From Sphagnum compactum (taxonomy: Eukaryota > Bryophyta > Sphagnopsida > Sphagnales), in contig OZ234500.1 in assembly GCA_965153455.1 (NCBI GenBank), positions 8,618,001-8,682,000 of the forward strand: a stretch of 64,000 nucleotides of DNA, written 5' to 3'. Below, in pieces: positions 12,201-24,000 of the stretch. Each line of letters opens with the position of its first letter. Within the stretch, counting starts at the first letter, position 1. The position numbers and the translations under genes were made by a program. The notes under the pieces are model-generated. The model made no database searches and was not told the origin of the DNA. It was given only the letters and a program-made list of their open reading frames with translations.

Positions 12201-12331
12201 CTCAAAGCACTGCTACTGGAGCCATGTCCCTTTTGGGGTACCACTCCCAGCTCCTCCTTATTTACACATGATGATCCCAGCAGCAACCCTGGAAGCCCCA
12301 GTCGGCCACCAGGCCACCACTCTCTCACCAT
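6241..12331 (-). CDS. AKT-type (inward-rectifier-like) Shaker K+ channel with ankyrin repeats and KHA domain (14 coding exons, 949 aa)
   Basis: Coding exons in transcript order: 12331-12090, 11942-11727, 11494-11336, 11108-11051, 10672-10349, 10147-9908, 9754-9656, 9196-9167, 8900-8715, 8567-8373, 8227-8152, 7645-7161, 7057-6691, 6413-6241. They sum to 2850 bases and every junction joins in frame. The ATG is at 12331. Order of domains: S1 with the plant motif FEFGF; S4 as [10 protein letters not shown] (about 190-205); pore filter [10 protein letters not shown] (TVGYGD at 284-289); cyclic-nucleotide-binding-like domain (about 395-520, [16 protein letters not shown]); ankyrin repeats (about 545-725, [17 protein letters not shown]); KHA domain at the C-terminus (about 865-940, IHPYHP and DAAEIDS). 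[11 protein letters not shown] is the form seen in AKT/KAT inward rectifiers, whereas SKOR/GORK outward rectifiers have a different residue set there. The protein is expected to be a tetrameric plasma-membrane K+ channel. It is slightly longer than Arabidopsis AKT1. Exon 8 is a 30-bp microexon. The rectification assignment comes from sequence only. Confidence 0.95.
7925..8116. repeat. Two miRNA-precursor-like hairpins in a K+ channel intron
   Basis: Both hairpins lie in the 7646-8151 intron of the potassium channel gene. Hairpin 1 pairs 7925-7948 with 7961-7983, with about two mismatches, one bulge and a 12-nt loop. Hairpin 2 pairs 8035-8064 with 8087-8116, with 27 of 30 positions complementary and a 22-nt loop. 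The arms of both share a CCAGAAGG-type core, so the two hairpins are related. They could be a foldback element or a small-RNA precursor. Which strand is transcribed in its own right is unknown; the host transcript reads the minus strand. Confidence 0.6.
11691..11714. repeat. Short interstitial telomere-like tract
   Basis: Three tandem copies of TTTAGGG lie in the 11495-11726 intron of the potassium channel gene, just upstream (on +) of the exon at 11727. This is the Arabidopsis-type plant telomere motif. Such short 'telo-box' tracts are common near plant genes and can arise by repair or insertion. A looser, degenerate set is seen at 39580-39650. Confidence 0.7.
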
Positions 12332-12960
12332 AAAATCCAACCTCAAGTCTCAACACCCAGGAGCTCAAAACACTAGGCAGAACACCAAGTGCTGATGATC
12401 TATTGTCAGTGACTAGAGAAAACTCATGGACACAAAACTAAAGCTGAAAATCTGCAGTAGTAGGACTCAACCCAAATAACAGCAAGATTCACAAATGAAT
12501 CCAAGCTTCAAGCTTCTCACTGTAGCAAAGCAGGGGGGGAGCATTGAACCCCCAAATCTCAAAGCATCTCAGCTTCTCATTGCAGCATGAGTAAATTCAG
12601 CCAAAATCCAAGCTTCTCTCCACATTTCTAAAGCTTGTACAATGAGCAGCAGAATTGGTATAACTTGGTTTGCCTACAAAGACAGAGTGTCAAAAGGGAT
12701 GCAACGAAAGCTTTGAACTAAGTACTAGAAAAGAGCTTGAAAATCAAACACAGAGAAGAGAAGAAAAATCTCCGCAATCCTCGGCGCTCAATAATTGGGT
12801 AAACCTTAAATGAGTGCTCTCAATTATCACAAGGCCTGATTTTTAGGAACTCAGAGAAAAAAAAATTGGGTTTTTTTTTTTTTTTTTGCCCTTCCTCCTT
12901 TTTCTGGGGAAGGTCCCCAAACAAACGCTGCATGTGTTTTCTTGTTTATTTTTGGTAACC
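12332..12960. other. Upstream region of the K+ channel gene
   Basis: This is the 5' side of the minus-strand channel gene. It contains the leader and perhaps the promoter. A long A tract followed by a T tract lies at about 12856-12887. No clear TATA box was assigned and no other gene was recognised. Confidence 0.4.
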
Positions 12961-13550
12961 CCCAAACAAAGTAAAGCTCAACGTCTGAAGGAATCCAAAG
13001 TCAAACCCAAATTACATCTCCCTCTCAAGCAAAGATCAAGCTCTGATGAATCCAAAGCCAAAACCCAACTAGGTACCTCCCTCTCAAGCAAAGCCCAAGC
13101 TTTGATGAGTCCAAAGCCAAAACCCAACTAGGTATCTCCCTCTCAAGCAAAGCCCAAGCTTTGATGAGTCCAAAGCCAAAACCCAACTAGGTATCTCCCT
13201 CTCAAGCAAAGCCCAAGCTTTGATGAATCCAACGGCAAACCCAAGCATCTCTCTCTCTCGAGCAAAGCCCAAGCTTTGATGAATCCAAAGGCAAAAACCC
13301 AAGCATCTCTCTCTCAAGCAAAGCCCAACCTTTGATGAAACCAAAGGCAAACCCCCAAGTATCTCCCTCTCAAGCAAGGGCCAACTTTTGATGAATCCAA
13401 AGGCAAACCCAAATTACATCTCCCTCTCAAGCAAAGGCCAATCTTTGATGAATCCAAGGCATGAAACCCAAGTATCTTACTCTCAAATATCTTACTCCCA
13501 ATCTTTGACGAATCCAAAGGCCAAAGGCAAACCCAAGTATCTCGCTCTCC
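12961..13550. repeat. Minisatellite, about 10 units of 55-59 bp
   Basis: Units carrying CTCTCAAGCAAAG followed by TTTGATGAATCCAAAG repeat with the shared block starting at about 13022, 13081, 13140, 13199, 13255, 13311, 13367, 13424 and, degenerate, 13479. The period is 59 bp for the first units and 55-57 bp afterwards. The first three full units are nearly identical and include ACCCAACTAGGTA, so the array expanded recently at that end. Both strands stay open over parts of the array, giving repetitive peptides that are by-products of the repeat rather than genes. Confidence 0.9.
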
Positions 13551-13650
13551 TTTGCTCCTTGTTGCATTGTTTTGGAAGGTTTTGCACCATGTATGAATGA
13601 ATGTTATGTATGTATGGCTAAGGAACTTGAGTCATTTGGTTGGGTAGTAG

Positions 13651-14640
13651 GCAATAACAGAAGAATTATGAAAACTCAAATATTTCACCATGCAAAAATA
13701 TAAACTTCAAAAAATCCTCTAAAAGAAACCAAAATCCTTCAACATATTAAAACTCTATTATAACTAATCTCAAGTTCCAACACAAGCCAAAATACCATCT
13801 TTCAAAAATCCTCATATAAAAATAGACCTATTATTATTACCTAGGGGCCAAAATCCCTGAAGCTTCTATACTCTATAATGAATCTAAACACAATATCCTA
13901 ATTGCCTTGGTAGTAGTAGGCAAGGCCAATAACAAAAGAAAACTATTTTTTTCTGGTGGGAGGGCAGTAGGTTGGAAAAAAGTGGCTGTGTAGGGTAAAG
14001 TCCTTGCAGGCAGGCTTTATAGGAATAAGGGTCTTGCAAGGCAGAGCTAAGGGCAGGCCTGTATCCCATAAAGCTCACCCCTGAGGGCTTTACATGGCAT
14101 AAGGACCTGCTCAAAAAAAATTCCAATGATACCCACCATATCATGGGAAAGAAATGCTTGCAAGTTCTTTTACACTTTATAAGCATTTCTATAAATACAC
14201 TACACAGAAAAACAAGCAGGTGTTTGCATCAGCCTGAATTGTTTATTGTAAGAGTTCATAGTACATACATAGAGTGGGCACTTAGGTGGTACCTTTGCCA
14301 TTGTATTGGCCTTGCCTACCAAGGCCCTTAGGATATTGTGTTTAGATTCCTTTTAGAGTATAGTAGCTTCAATGGATTTTGGCCCCTCGGTAATAATAAT
14401 AGGTCTATTTCTATATGAGGAATTTTGAAAGATGATGTTTTGGCTTGTGTTGAGACTTGAGATTAGTTCTAGAGTTATGATTATATTGAAGGATTTTGGT
14501 TTGTTTCAGAGGATTTTTTGGAAGATTATATTTTTGCATGGTGAAATATTTGAATTTCCATAATTCTTCTTTTGCCTTAAGATAATTTTTTTAATGTAAA
14601 TGGCAAGGCCACAGTGTGATTGACACACCCCTTGTTTTTT
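13651..14640. repeat. Inverted-repeat element with arms of about 280 bp
   Basis: The left arm (13651-13935) is the reverse complement of the right arm (14303-14577), with many small differences. They share blocks such as ATTTCACCATGCAAAAATAT and TCCTCATATAAAAATAGACC on the left. The spacer of about 365 bp has no recognised gene. The right arm's outer extension (14578-14640) is matched by a third, solo arm at 30437-30682. The structure suggests a foldback-type or non-autonomous TIR transposon. No clear target-site duplication was found because the left outer edge has diverged. Confidence 0.8.
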
Positions 14641-15898
14641 TGAGGTTCTACATCAAACCTTCTCATGCTTGCAAACTATCCCAAGGTCTCTTCACAAAAT
14701 AAAGTTATTTTATTTTATAACCTTTGGGTGGGTTCCATGATGAGTTGGAAAGAACAGAAAAAAAGAAGGTGACATAGAAGATATTCCTCCTAATCCTTCA
14801 AGCAAGATCACTCAAAACTTAAACAAGAGTTTTTGCTTTGTCTTGGTGGATAGATAGTATGCCATATCAAAGCAAAAAATGTTGTAAACACTTGTTCCAC
14901 TAAGAGGAAGGAGTGGTGGTGGGAGCCCCTTAAATCTACAAACCAAACCATAGATTGTTCCAACAATGCAAAATTTCATCAGAAAACACAGTACTCCACA
15001 TGGAAAGTTGTCATGTGTTTTTAGTTTTTACCCGATATTGTGAAATGTTGCAATGAACCCTATGGGTTAGCTTTAAAAATATTTTAAGGCGTCACCTTGT
15101 TAATCTATATTTGAATTCTAATAACTCAAGGAATTTTTTCAATAATTTTTTTGCATATGTCATGTAGCCAAAAATGAGCATTTTATATACTTGAAAAAAC
15201 CATTGATAAATCAAATATTTCTAAATCAAGAATTAACAACAGCATACAAAATGTTACTGAAATAATTTATCTATCATGTGTCATTGTGCCACTTATCAAT
15301 GAGAATTTACAATGCAACCAATGACTCTTAGCTTCAATTAATTGTTTCAAACACAACATTGGGCATGGAGCCTTTTTTTTTAACCATTTTCTACCAAATT
15401 ATCATATAAGTTAAAAGGACAACTCAGATTTGGGCCCTGCAATTCCAGTATCAGAAGTTACATTTTTTATGAAATTTAATCATTGTCTTGACTCCCATTT
15501 GGAGGTAGAATTAACCAAGGTTAGGCTCAAGGTTATGGATGGTGAAGGCAAGACAAGAGGTGTTGCAAACTGAACATCATTGATTTTTGATCGGATGAAA
15601 GCTATCTTCTGACTTTAATCATCATGGGGATAAAGAAATTATACATTGTATGGGTTTGCACCTACAAACATTGAGTTGTATTGATTTAAGCGCATTTTTC
15701 ATAATTTGTTTAAACATATCGATTTGAATTTATCTAGAAATTTTGGAAGCAACTTTGATATTTTCCATCTTATTGTAGAACTTGGATCTTTGCATTCTTT
15801 GTGTGTGAACCCTCATACTTGGGTCTCCTGCGTTTGTGAGGTTCTTTCTACGCATGCTCCATGCTCAAACTACCTTCTATGTCTACTTTTCAATGTTG
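14641..15898. other. AT-rich intergenic DNA
   Basis: No gene or structured element was recognised. A TGTAGCCAAAAA motif near 15164 matches the motif found at the edges of the dispersed element described at 28815 and 59830. The short open stretch at 15706-15939 has no recognisable domain. Confidence 0.4.
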
Positions 15899-16443
15899 TT
15901 GTTGAGGTTCGTTGTATGTATTGTGATATGCTTGCATAGATTTTATAGGTGGCTTCTTGATCATTAAAAATATAGTGATCAATATGTTATTGTGGAAACT
16001 TTTCACATCTTGAACAATTTGTTAAACGGGCGAATTCATTTAGCATCAATGACTTAAGATACATATCTACCTACCTATCCACCTAAACATCTACATACAA
16101 ACATACATACACACCATGGGAACATATACACACATACATACATATAAACATATCATAGGTACATGCACAGATACATACGCACGCACACACACACACACAA
16201 CACATACATACATATCATCTACCCATGTACATACATAGGTTGTGCATGTTGTGACGCCTTGTTTATATTGACAAAAATTGTATCTTAAGTCAATGATGCC
16301 AAATGAATTCGCCCATTTAACAAATTGTTCAACATGTGAAAAGTTTCCACAATAACATATTGATCACTATTTTTTTAATAATCAAGAAGCCACCTATAAA
16401 ATCTATGCAAGCATATCACAATACATACAACGAACCTCAACAA
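15899..16443. repeat. Near-perfect inverted repeat, 165-bp arms, microsatellite loop
   Basis: The left arm 15899-16063 and right arm 16279-16443 are reverse complements, with about six mismatches in 165 positions by eye. The spacer of 215 bp is rich in ACAT and AC repeats. RNA from either strand would fold into a hairpin of about 165 bp. The high arm identity, compared with the much more diverged repeats around it, suggests a recent origin or gene conversion between the arms. No coding capacity is seen. Confidence 0.9.
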
Positions 16444-17113
16444 GAAATGTGTGTAGGTAAGTGATGTTTAAATTATAATTTTTCAGTTATATTTTATAAT
16501 ATATTTGGAAATAATGGATAATTCAACTTAGATAAAAATTCAAAACTTCAAGCTCAATCGAATTAAACTTGGAAATGGATTGAAATTGTATTCAAACAAC
16601 TTATTCATTTTACATAATAAAAACATGTTAAAAAATAAAATAGAAAGGAAAAACACAAATGTAAACTTTTTTTAAAACAAAAATAATCAAATAGCATTGT
16701 CCCATAAAACTTGCACCCAAATATTTTATTTATATATATATTGTTATGCATTTATTTTCTTGTAACATGATGTACATATGATTTTTTCTTTTCAATAATG
16801 ATTTTTAATATTTCTAAATTTATGTATGAGTTTTAAATTTTTTAGGAGAATATTAGATTTATGATTTCAATAAAAAATATAGCAAAAACATGTTCAACAA
16901 GCAAAAACTCGAGAAATTCATTTTTACTATATATTTTTAAAAATTAAATCAAAAAAAAATCTTCTTTTCAATTCAAATTTTTGAATCCAAAACATAAATG
17001 AATTCATATACATCAAAAATCAAATACAAGATTTTTAATCCAATTGAAATTACATTATTTGATCGATTTTAATTGAACTCATTTATATTCAACTCCAAGA
17101 GTAATATTATTAA
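16444..17113. other. AT-rich intergenic DNA
   Basis: The region is low in GC, with short homopolymer runs and poly-AT stretches. No gene or repeat structure was recognised. Confidence 0.4.
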
Positions 17114-17117
17114 ACTT

Positions 17118-17757
17118 GGGCAAGCCCATCCTTGGGTGCTACCATTAGGAACGTCATACCTTGATTTTCCTATACCCATCAAACTTTGAAAAATCATAAG
17201 AAACACTTAAATGAATATTTTCATTATTTTTTGAAGAATACATTTATTAAGTTCCATAGATTTTGAAATTTCAATAATATTCTGAATATTGTGTATTTGA
17301 TGATCCTAATCATTACACTTAAAAAACATTTTAAGAACATAGTGTCACTTCTTTTCTTTGAAGTTTTTGGTTGAAGGAACAAGAGTTTGAAACATGAGTT
17401 GAAATTTTTCTTGAAAATGTTTTTTCTAAAGTTATTTGGAAGTCATTTTTTTTTTTATTAAGAAATTAATTGAGTAAATATAATTTAGCTGTGAATTTTC
17501 AAAGTTAAAGCTATCAATTTTTGAAGGGGTCATTTTAATTACAAATATAATTTCGTTAAGAAATTTCAATTTTTTTATTCCAAAATAAACTTCAAGCTAT
17601 ATATTAATGCATGCAATTGATAAACATGAGAAAAAAAAATTTATAGTTGTGAAAAAATTTAAAGTAAAAGGCCCAAAAATTTAATTTGGTCGTTTTTGGT
17701 TCCTTAACTATTCCTTGAGGTGGTTTTTAGTGGTACCACCCAAGGATGGGTTTGCCC
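17118..17757. mobile_element. Non-autonomous TIR element (MITE), 640 bp, copy 1
   Basis: The left end GGGCAAGCCCATCCTTGGGT and the complement of the right end match over about 35 bases with few differences. Both ends are followed inward by the palindromic block GTGGTACCAC or a close variant. A direct ACTT at 17114-17117 and 17758-17761 could be a 4-bp target-site duplication. The inside has no coding capacity. A second copy of similar length and internal sequence lies at about 46353-46993. The superfamily is not assigned. Confidence 0.8.
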
Positions 17758-17872
17758 ACTTTACTATGTAAGATTTAACACTTCTTTAATCAAATTTTAA
17801 ATAAAATTGAACAAACATTTATTAACATTATATCAATTTTTTTGTTATAAAATTCATATAGAATTCAACATT

Positions 17873-18026
17873 CACTACAACAAAAGGTGTCCATGTAAGC
17901 CAAGTGATTTCACTAGATTTTGAGTGAATTCATTGGTTGTAGTGAACGGGGGACCAATGAAGAAGCAGTGCATTCACTGGTCTAGTAATAGGGACTAGTG
18001 AATTGCACCCACATTTTGTAGTAGTG
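17873..18026 (+). mobile_element. CACTA-type MITE, 154 bp, copy 1
   Basis: The element begins CACTACAACAAAA and ends TTTTGTAGTAGTG. Its terminal inverted repeats carry the CACTA motif and it is flanked by a 3-bp direct ATT on both sides (17870-17872 and 18027-18029). Terminal CACTA plus 3-bp target-site duplications are diagnostic of the CACTA (En/Spm) superfamily. It is non-coding. A second copy of the same length lies inverted at 22300-22453. This copy sits just past the 3' end of the Helitron-like remnant. Confidence 0.88.
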
Positions 18027-18029
18027 ATT

Positions 18030-21000
18030 TGTCAAATTTAACAATTTCTCATATAATAAAATTGGGAACAAAATTAGGCAATTTAAATGTAAAATATAAA
18101 TGTTTGTGATCTATCCAATTTGCTTTTGTTATGTCATAAAAATATTGTTGTGTTTGTGCATTTGTCCATATATGATCTAATTGTGTGTTATAAATAATAG
18201 TACATTCAAAAAAAGTAAATTGAAATTTATATTTATTCTTAAAAATTTCTAACATTGTTGATTCTAATGTTTTCAACGACATGTTTACATTAACATCTCT
18301 TATTAGAACAATAGGATGGTTCAAAGGTATATCAATTAACATTTTCTCCAAAATAGAAAGAAAATAAAATATTCCATTTTTTGTGGTTTATAAATAATAA
18401 TTATATTGATTGTTTTGTGTGTATCTTTGTTAAAAAGCATAATATTAAATTCAACACCATTATTTGTTATAATTGTTACTTTTGATAAAGAGACACCATT
18501 GTCATAAAAAAACCATTATTCCATGGTCATCATAACAAAATAAAAAATTAAATTTATCTACTATTGTTTGATTTTATTTTTAAAATTTTGATCAACATTT
18601 TGTATTTTCATTTTATTAAGACAAAGAATGTGTGATGCAAATAGATTATGGTTTGCTAAAATATTTTTGAAATGAAAATTTAAAGAATGTGTATTCAATG
18701 ATTAAATCATTACAAATTTTCTATGATAATCATTTAGACAATAAATCTTTAATTTATATACCCAAATATTTTAAGATGTGTCATTTCTTTTTTAACCATT
18801 AAATCTATTTGAAAAAGAATGTTAGACAATGGACAAAAAAAATATGAGTTTTTTTTAACATATTTTAGATAATGTTGTATATGTTAAACCATGTTTTATC
18901 ATGTTCATTGGATCAAAAGTTAAATGATCTAAAGTTAAACCTTGGGCACAATATATAGCACGTGTTGGAACTAATTGAATAACGAATTGAAATCTTGTAA
19001 TAACATATCAAAGATTATTACCTATTTGTATTTCAACAATTTTTGTTTGATTTGTGTCCAGCTTTTATCAAACCTAAGAAATTTTTCATACATCTGTAAA
19101 TATTTTTATTGTTGTATCAAATCCAATTTGGACATCAAAAAATTTATTTTTAATAATGCACTTATAAAAGTATTAGTATAATCATCAAATGTTCCATTTG
19201 CACCATTTACAAGGCCATTTGATATTAAATAATTACTTGCACAAAACTCTATTAACATTTTTTTAATTTGCAATTCATGATGAAATTCAACTATTTTTTT
19301 TGGAATTATTGATAATTTAAAATGAGGAGGACACATATTTGAATGCATATCTTATACTACAGATATAAATGTTTTACCATTAGTATTTTCAAACATTTTT
19401 TTATTATGTGCAATAGTTTTAACATTTGTATAAAATGAATATGGTAATGTATTATCTTTTGGTGGAGGCTTCAAACATATTTTGTTGATAACTTTTACAT
19501 TTTCAAATGTTTGAACTGTTCTAAATTTTTTTAGAATACTTATAAAAAATTCTTCTTTTTGTCACATTATTTGCTATAATTCATAACATTTCACATATTC
19601 ATACCAATAATTTGTTCCCAAAACATTAAACCCATGAGTATTAAATTAAAATTCACAAGTATTTAACATGAATTGTTTAATAAAAATCACATGTCATAAT
19701 CGCATCTAAACCACATATAAATTCATTATGATTTTTTCTTACTAATTCATAATCTATAATTAATAAAACTTAAAATTTTACTCCCAACTAAGATATTTCA
19801 TCTATCATTAATAAACATAACTGATCGTAAGTCTCTATTAAACTATCACATTTTCCATCATTTATGCAAATGCAAATTGTATTGTACAACTATTAATATT
19901 AAATGTTGTTTTCCTTGTATATGCTCCTTTCATAATTTTAAGCTTTAAAAGATTAGCATCTATAGTTTCTCTAATACAATATCAAAGCATATTTTGTATA
20001 ATACACATAATTGTGAAAGTTTTTTTAGTACCTACTCCACCTGTAAAAAAAATGTGCAAAGTTTTAATTGGATAGTTATTTTTTTTATACAAAATGTTAT
20101 AAATTGTAAATCATTGTTCTTCATTAAGTTTCCCATATGCAAATAAAAGTGTTCATATGGTATACGTTCATCTATTTGTTACGAAATATCATGAGATAAT
20201 TTTAATTTTTTTCAAATGAATTAATAACATTTTTTAAATTTTCAAATGATAAATCATATGGTTCTACATCTTTGGTGTTAATAAACATTTCCTTTGTTTA
20301 GACCACTTACGTTAACAATGACTTCTTTTGAAAAAAAAAATTCTCATCCATTTGTTTCATACAAGTTAACATATTTTATCATATTTTATTCTAAATTATC
20401 CCATTCATCAACATATTTTTTTAACATTATTAAATTTGAACACAAATTGCTTTCAAATCATTTCAATTTTATCTTTTTCTTTCATGTAAGCAATTTTCCA
20501 TGAATTTTCATCATATTTTAAATAAATTTCAAATTCCTTGAAAGGTTTAAATAATAACAAATTTTCTCCATAAGAAGTTTTTGGATCTTTATGTAAATCA
20601 AATGACAGCCATTGAACGATTTTGATTTTTTGATTTTTAAAAAATATTTACATTACAATGAGCCACAATCTTGCCAAGTTAAGATTTTGTTGATTATCAT
20701 GTCAATTAATGTAATTATTAAATAAGGATATACAATGAATTTTTGTTGAATATGATAGTAAACTTTCTAATTTTTTTGTGGCAATAATACAAAAGCCCTA
20801 TTTTCTTTTTCATGTGTATTTATGAATTGAATTGCCTATTGAACAAACACTTGTTGTGCATTCAAAAATGCCTTTCCAAATTTTTCGATATGCTTAGATG
20901 CTTCTATTTGTTCATGTTTACATTTTTCCAAAACTAATTACATTTTTTGTGTAATTGATTTATCCATTTTAGTTAAATATAAAGTGCAATAGGAAGAACG

Positions 21001-24000
21001 TCACATGGATCCAAAATAAATTGTGCATCAATATTCGCTTCCCATAAAAATCCAATATGTTTACCATACACATTTGTTCGTATATCATTAGGTTTCATTT
21101 CAAAAACAATGTTGGTTTTGTAATGTTGAACATAACGCCAAAATATACATGTCTTAATTTAATTGTAATTTAACAAAATTTCATCAAAACATATGTCTTC
21201 ACCTAGACCCATACTAACAAGTTTTTCAAAAATCTTTAGAACATTCTTATGGCTTTGAGTGTCATATTTATGATCTTGATCTAAAGGTAATAATATTTGT
21301 GTACATCTCATTGGAGGTTTCAAGTATTGAAATTGACAAATTGCATGTTGTTTTTTCCTACATGTTTATATATGTTGATGTATTTGAGTAACGTAGATCT
21401 CAGTCTAAGAAATGTTTAATCTATTGTCAAATGTTTATAAACATATCATTCAATATTTTCCTTTGAAGAAATACCATATTGAGACACATCTTTTATCCAT
21501 AGATCATGGGCTAAACCACCTAGTTGAAATTCCTTTTACAAAAAAATCCTTTACTTGCCCATAAAAAAGGTTTATACAATTCAAAAGTTTTCAAAAATTG
21601 TTCATTCTATGTTCATAATAACATGTGCATGTAACAAGATCATTTTGCACAAGTTTTTCAGCATTCATCATATGTTCAATTTTTTCTTATCATTTTCATT
21701 AACATGTTGGTAAATACAACTCTTCAAAATCTTTGGTTAATACTAACAAATTACCAATTGTAAATGTCATTAAAAATGTTGGAGATCCAAGTAACTAGCA
21801 AATACATTTTTATGTAACTAATCATAATAATTTGGAGATGTTCTAATTTGACATAATTCATTATAACCAAGATTTGATTTCAATAATTTATCAAAATTTA
21901 CATTATTAGACACCTCCGTCACCTTAAACATACGAAGTTAGACAACTTTACTTTTCAAATTTGACTCCATGTAGAAGACAATATAAAATTAATCAAACAT
22001 TTAATTATTTTTTTGAAAATGTTAGTAGTATGATAAGCAAATTTTCTATTAACACTAGTTAATTCCGCTTGTACTATTTTTTGATGCGAACATGTCAAGG
22101 ATGGTTGTGCACAACCAAAAAACAAAGTTGGAAATTTATATTTTTTTAAATATCTATCATGAAATAAACCTAAAGGTTGAAAAGCTTCACCTAGTGCAAT
22201 AACTATTGATTCATTATTATCATTTGTTATTTGTTATACATTTAATACATGTTGCACCAATGTGTTTTGTAGGATCTTCATTTTAAAACTTCTTCAAATC
22301 ACTATTACAAAATGTGGGTGTAATTTACTAATCCCCGTTCACTAGACCGGTGAATTCATTACTTTCCAACAAGTCCCTGTTTATTAAGACCACTGAATTC
22401 ACTCCAAATCTAGTGAAATCACTTGGCGTATAGGGACACCTTTTGTTATAGTGAATTTATCTACATTTGGTGAATTAGATAAATAAACAAAGGTTAATTC
22501 ATCCAACCCATCATTTTCACTTATAGTTGCAAAACTTGTAATGTCTTCCCAATTCCTTCTTATTGAAATGTGTGCATTTACATATAAAGGCATTCCACAA
22601 AGTTCATGTAGTACTTTGATTACTACAACGTTGAAATTGGAGTTCATTTGAGAAAGTGATGAGTCTTTCAACATTTTTGACACCCAATGATGATAATAGC
22701 TCACAAGTTAGTTAAAATCGTTTTTGTGTACTTAAGGACAATCAACATCAATAAAGGGGGTTCTTTTTACAAAGTACTTGAAGGAGACTTGAAGGAAAGT
22801 AGAGGAGGTGTGTGAATGGTAGGAGAGGGAGTAGACTTGTAAAAACTAAAGATTGTAATTCCATTGGGAGAATGGATTTTCATTAATGAAGAACATAAAC
22901 TCTGAATAAGTGTTGGTAGGAGTGGTTTTATGCATTTTTTCCTTGTAATTTGTTGCTATAAAGTTGTTGTTTATGTTATAAATGCAAATTGCAGTGATTT
23001 TGGAATGTTAAATATGTTGTTTCTTTAAAGAGTTTCATTAAGATGTTATCATATTTCTATCCTTAAAGGTTTAGGAGTTCAAGTTGTTGCTTTTATGTGG
23101 TATTTGCAATGATGGCGTTGGACAAGACCTTAGCAAACGATACCATCTTAATCTAATTAATTAATAGTTATTTTAAAGTATTACTAACACCATTATACAT
23201 ATATCAACATGTTCAAAATTAATTTTAATTTTATCATACTTACAAATTGTTTCTTCTCTTGTTTAGAATTAAAATATTTTAAATGTTGCACGTTATTTGT
23301 AACATATCTAAAACTAATTTATGTGATTTTTTCAAAAAAAAATGCAATGTCACATATTGTCCAAGTTCGATACATTGTTTTCAAATCTAATAATTTAGTA
23401 TCTAATTCAATATTCCAATTGAACCTCTTTTGTTTACTATTCAACATTTTAACAATTATTTTAAAAAAATTCTTTTGAACCTACAATTATTTTATTTTCA
23501 TTATTTATGTTTAACTCATGATCATTATGAGTTTGATAAAAAACAATTTTGTAGGTTCAAAATGATTATTCCAATAAACAATATTTAATGGAGTAACTTC
23601 AAATTCGTATCCAACTTTAACCATGATTTCTGCATTGTTTTTGTTTCAAACATGTATTCCACATCGCAAATATTGTGATACCAAAATAATGGTAGTAAAA
23701 TCACGCCACAAACCTCCATCCATAGCTAAAATTGACATTTTTTGAATAACTTGTTTCATCATTCACTTGTCCATCATGTAAACCATGCAAAAATTCAAAA
23801 GTTAACTCATTTGTGTTACATTGTAGTGTTACATTGTGCTCTTAAATTCAAACATTTTTGCAAATGCAACATAAAATTTCTATGAATAGTGGTTGAATTT
23901 TGAGAATATTCAAGATCCACTATGCCATCAATCAATTGTGTATGGAAAATTTGGTATAGGCCACACAGTCCAAATTTTGACAATACAATACCTATTTCCA

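Noticed and set aside
13084-13517. Minus-strand reading frames with a repeated GLCLRGRYL-type peptide
   Set aside because: The repetition follows the 55-59-bp DNA repeat, with frames changing where the period changes. There is no start context or domain.
12961-13550. CRISPR-like repeat array
   Set aside because: Units are joined head to tail with no unique spacers of fixed length, and the genome is eukaryotic. It is a minisatellite.
17873-22453. A single autonomous CACTA transposon with 154-bp inverted ends
   Set aside because: Each 154-bp end has its own terminal repeats and its own 3-bp duplication, and the inside encodes a Helitron-like protein rather than a CACTA transposase.
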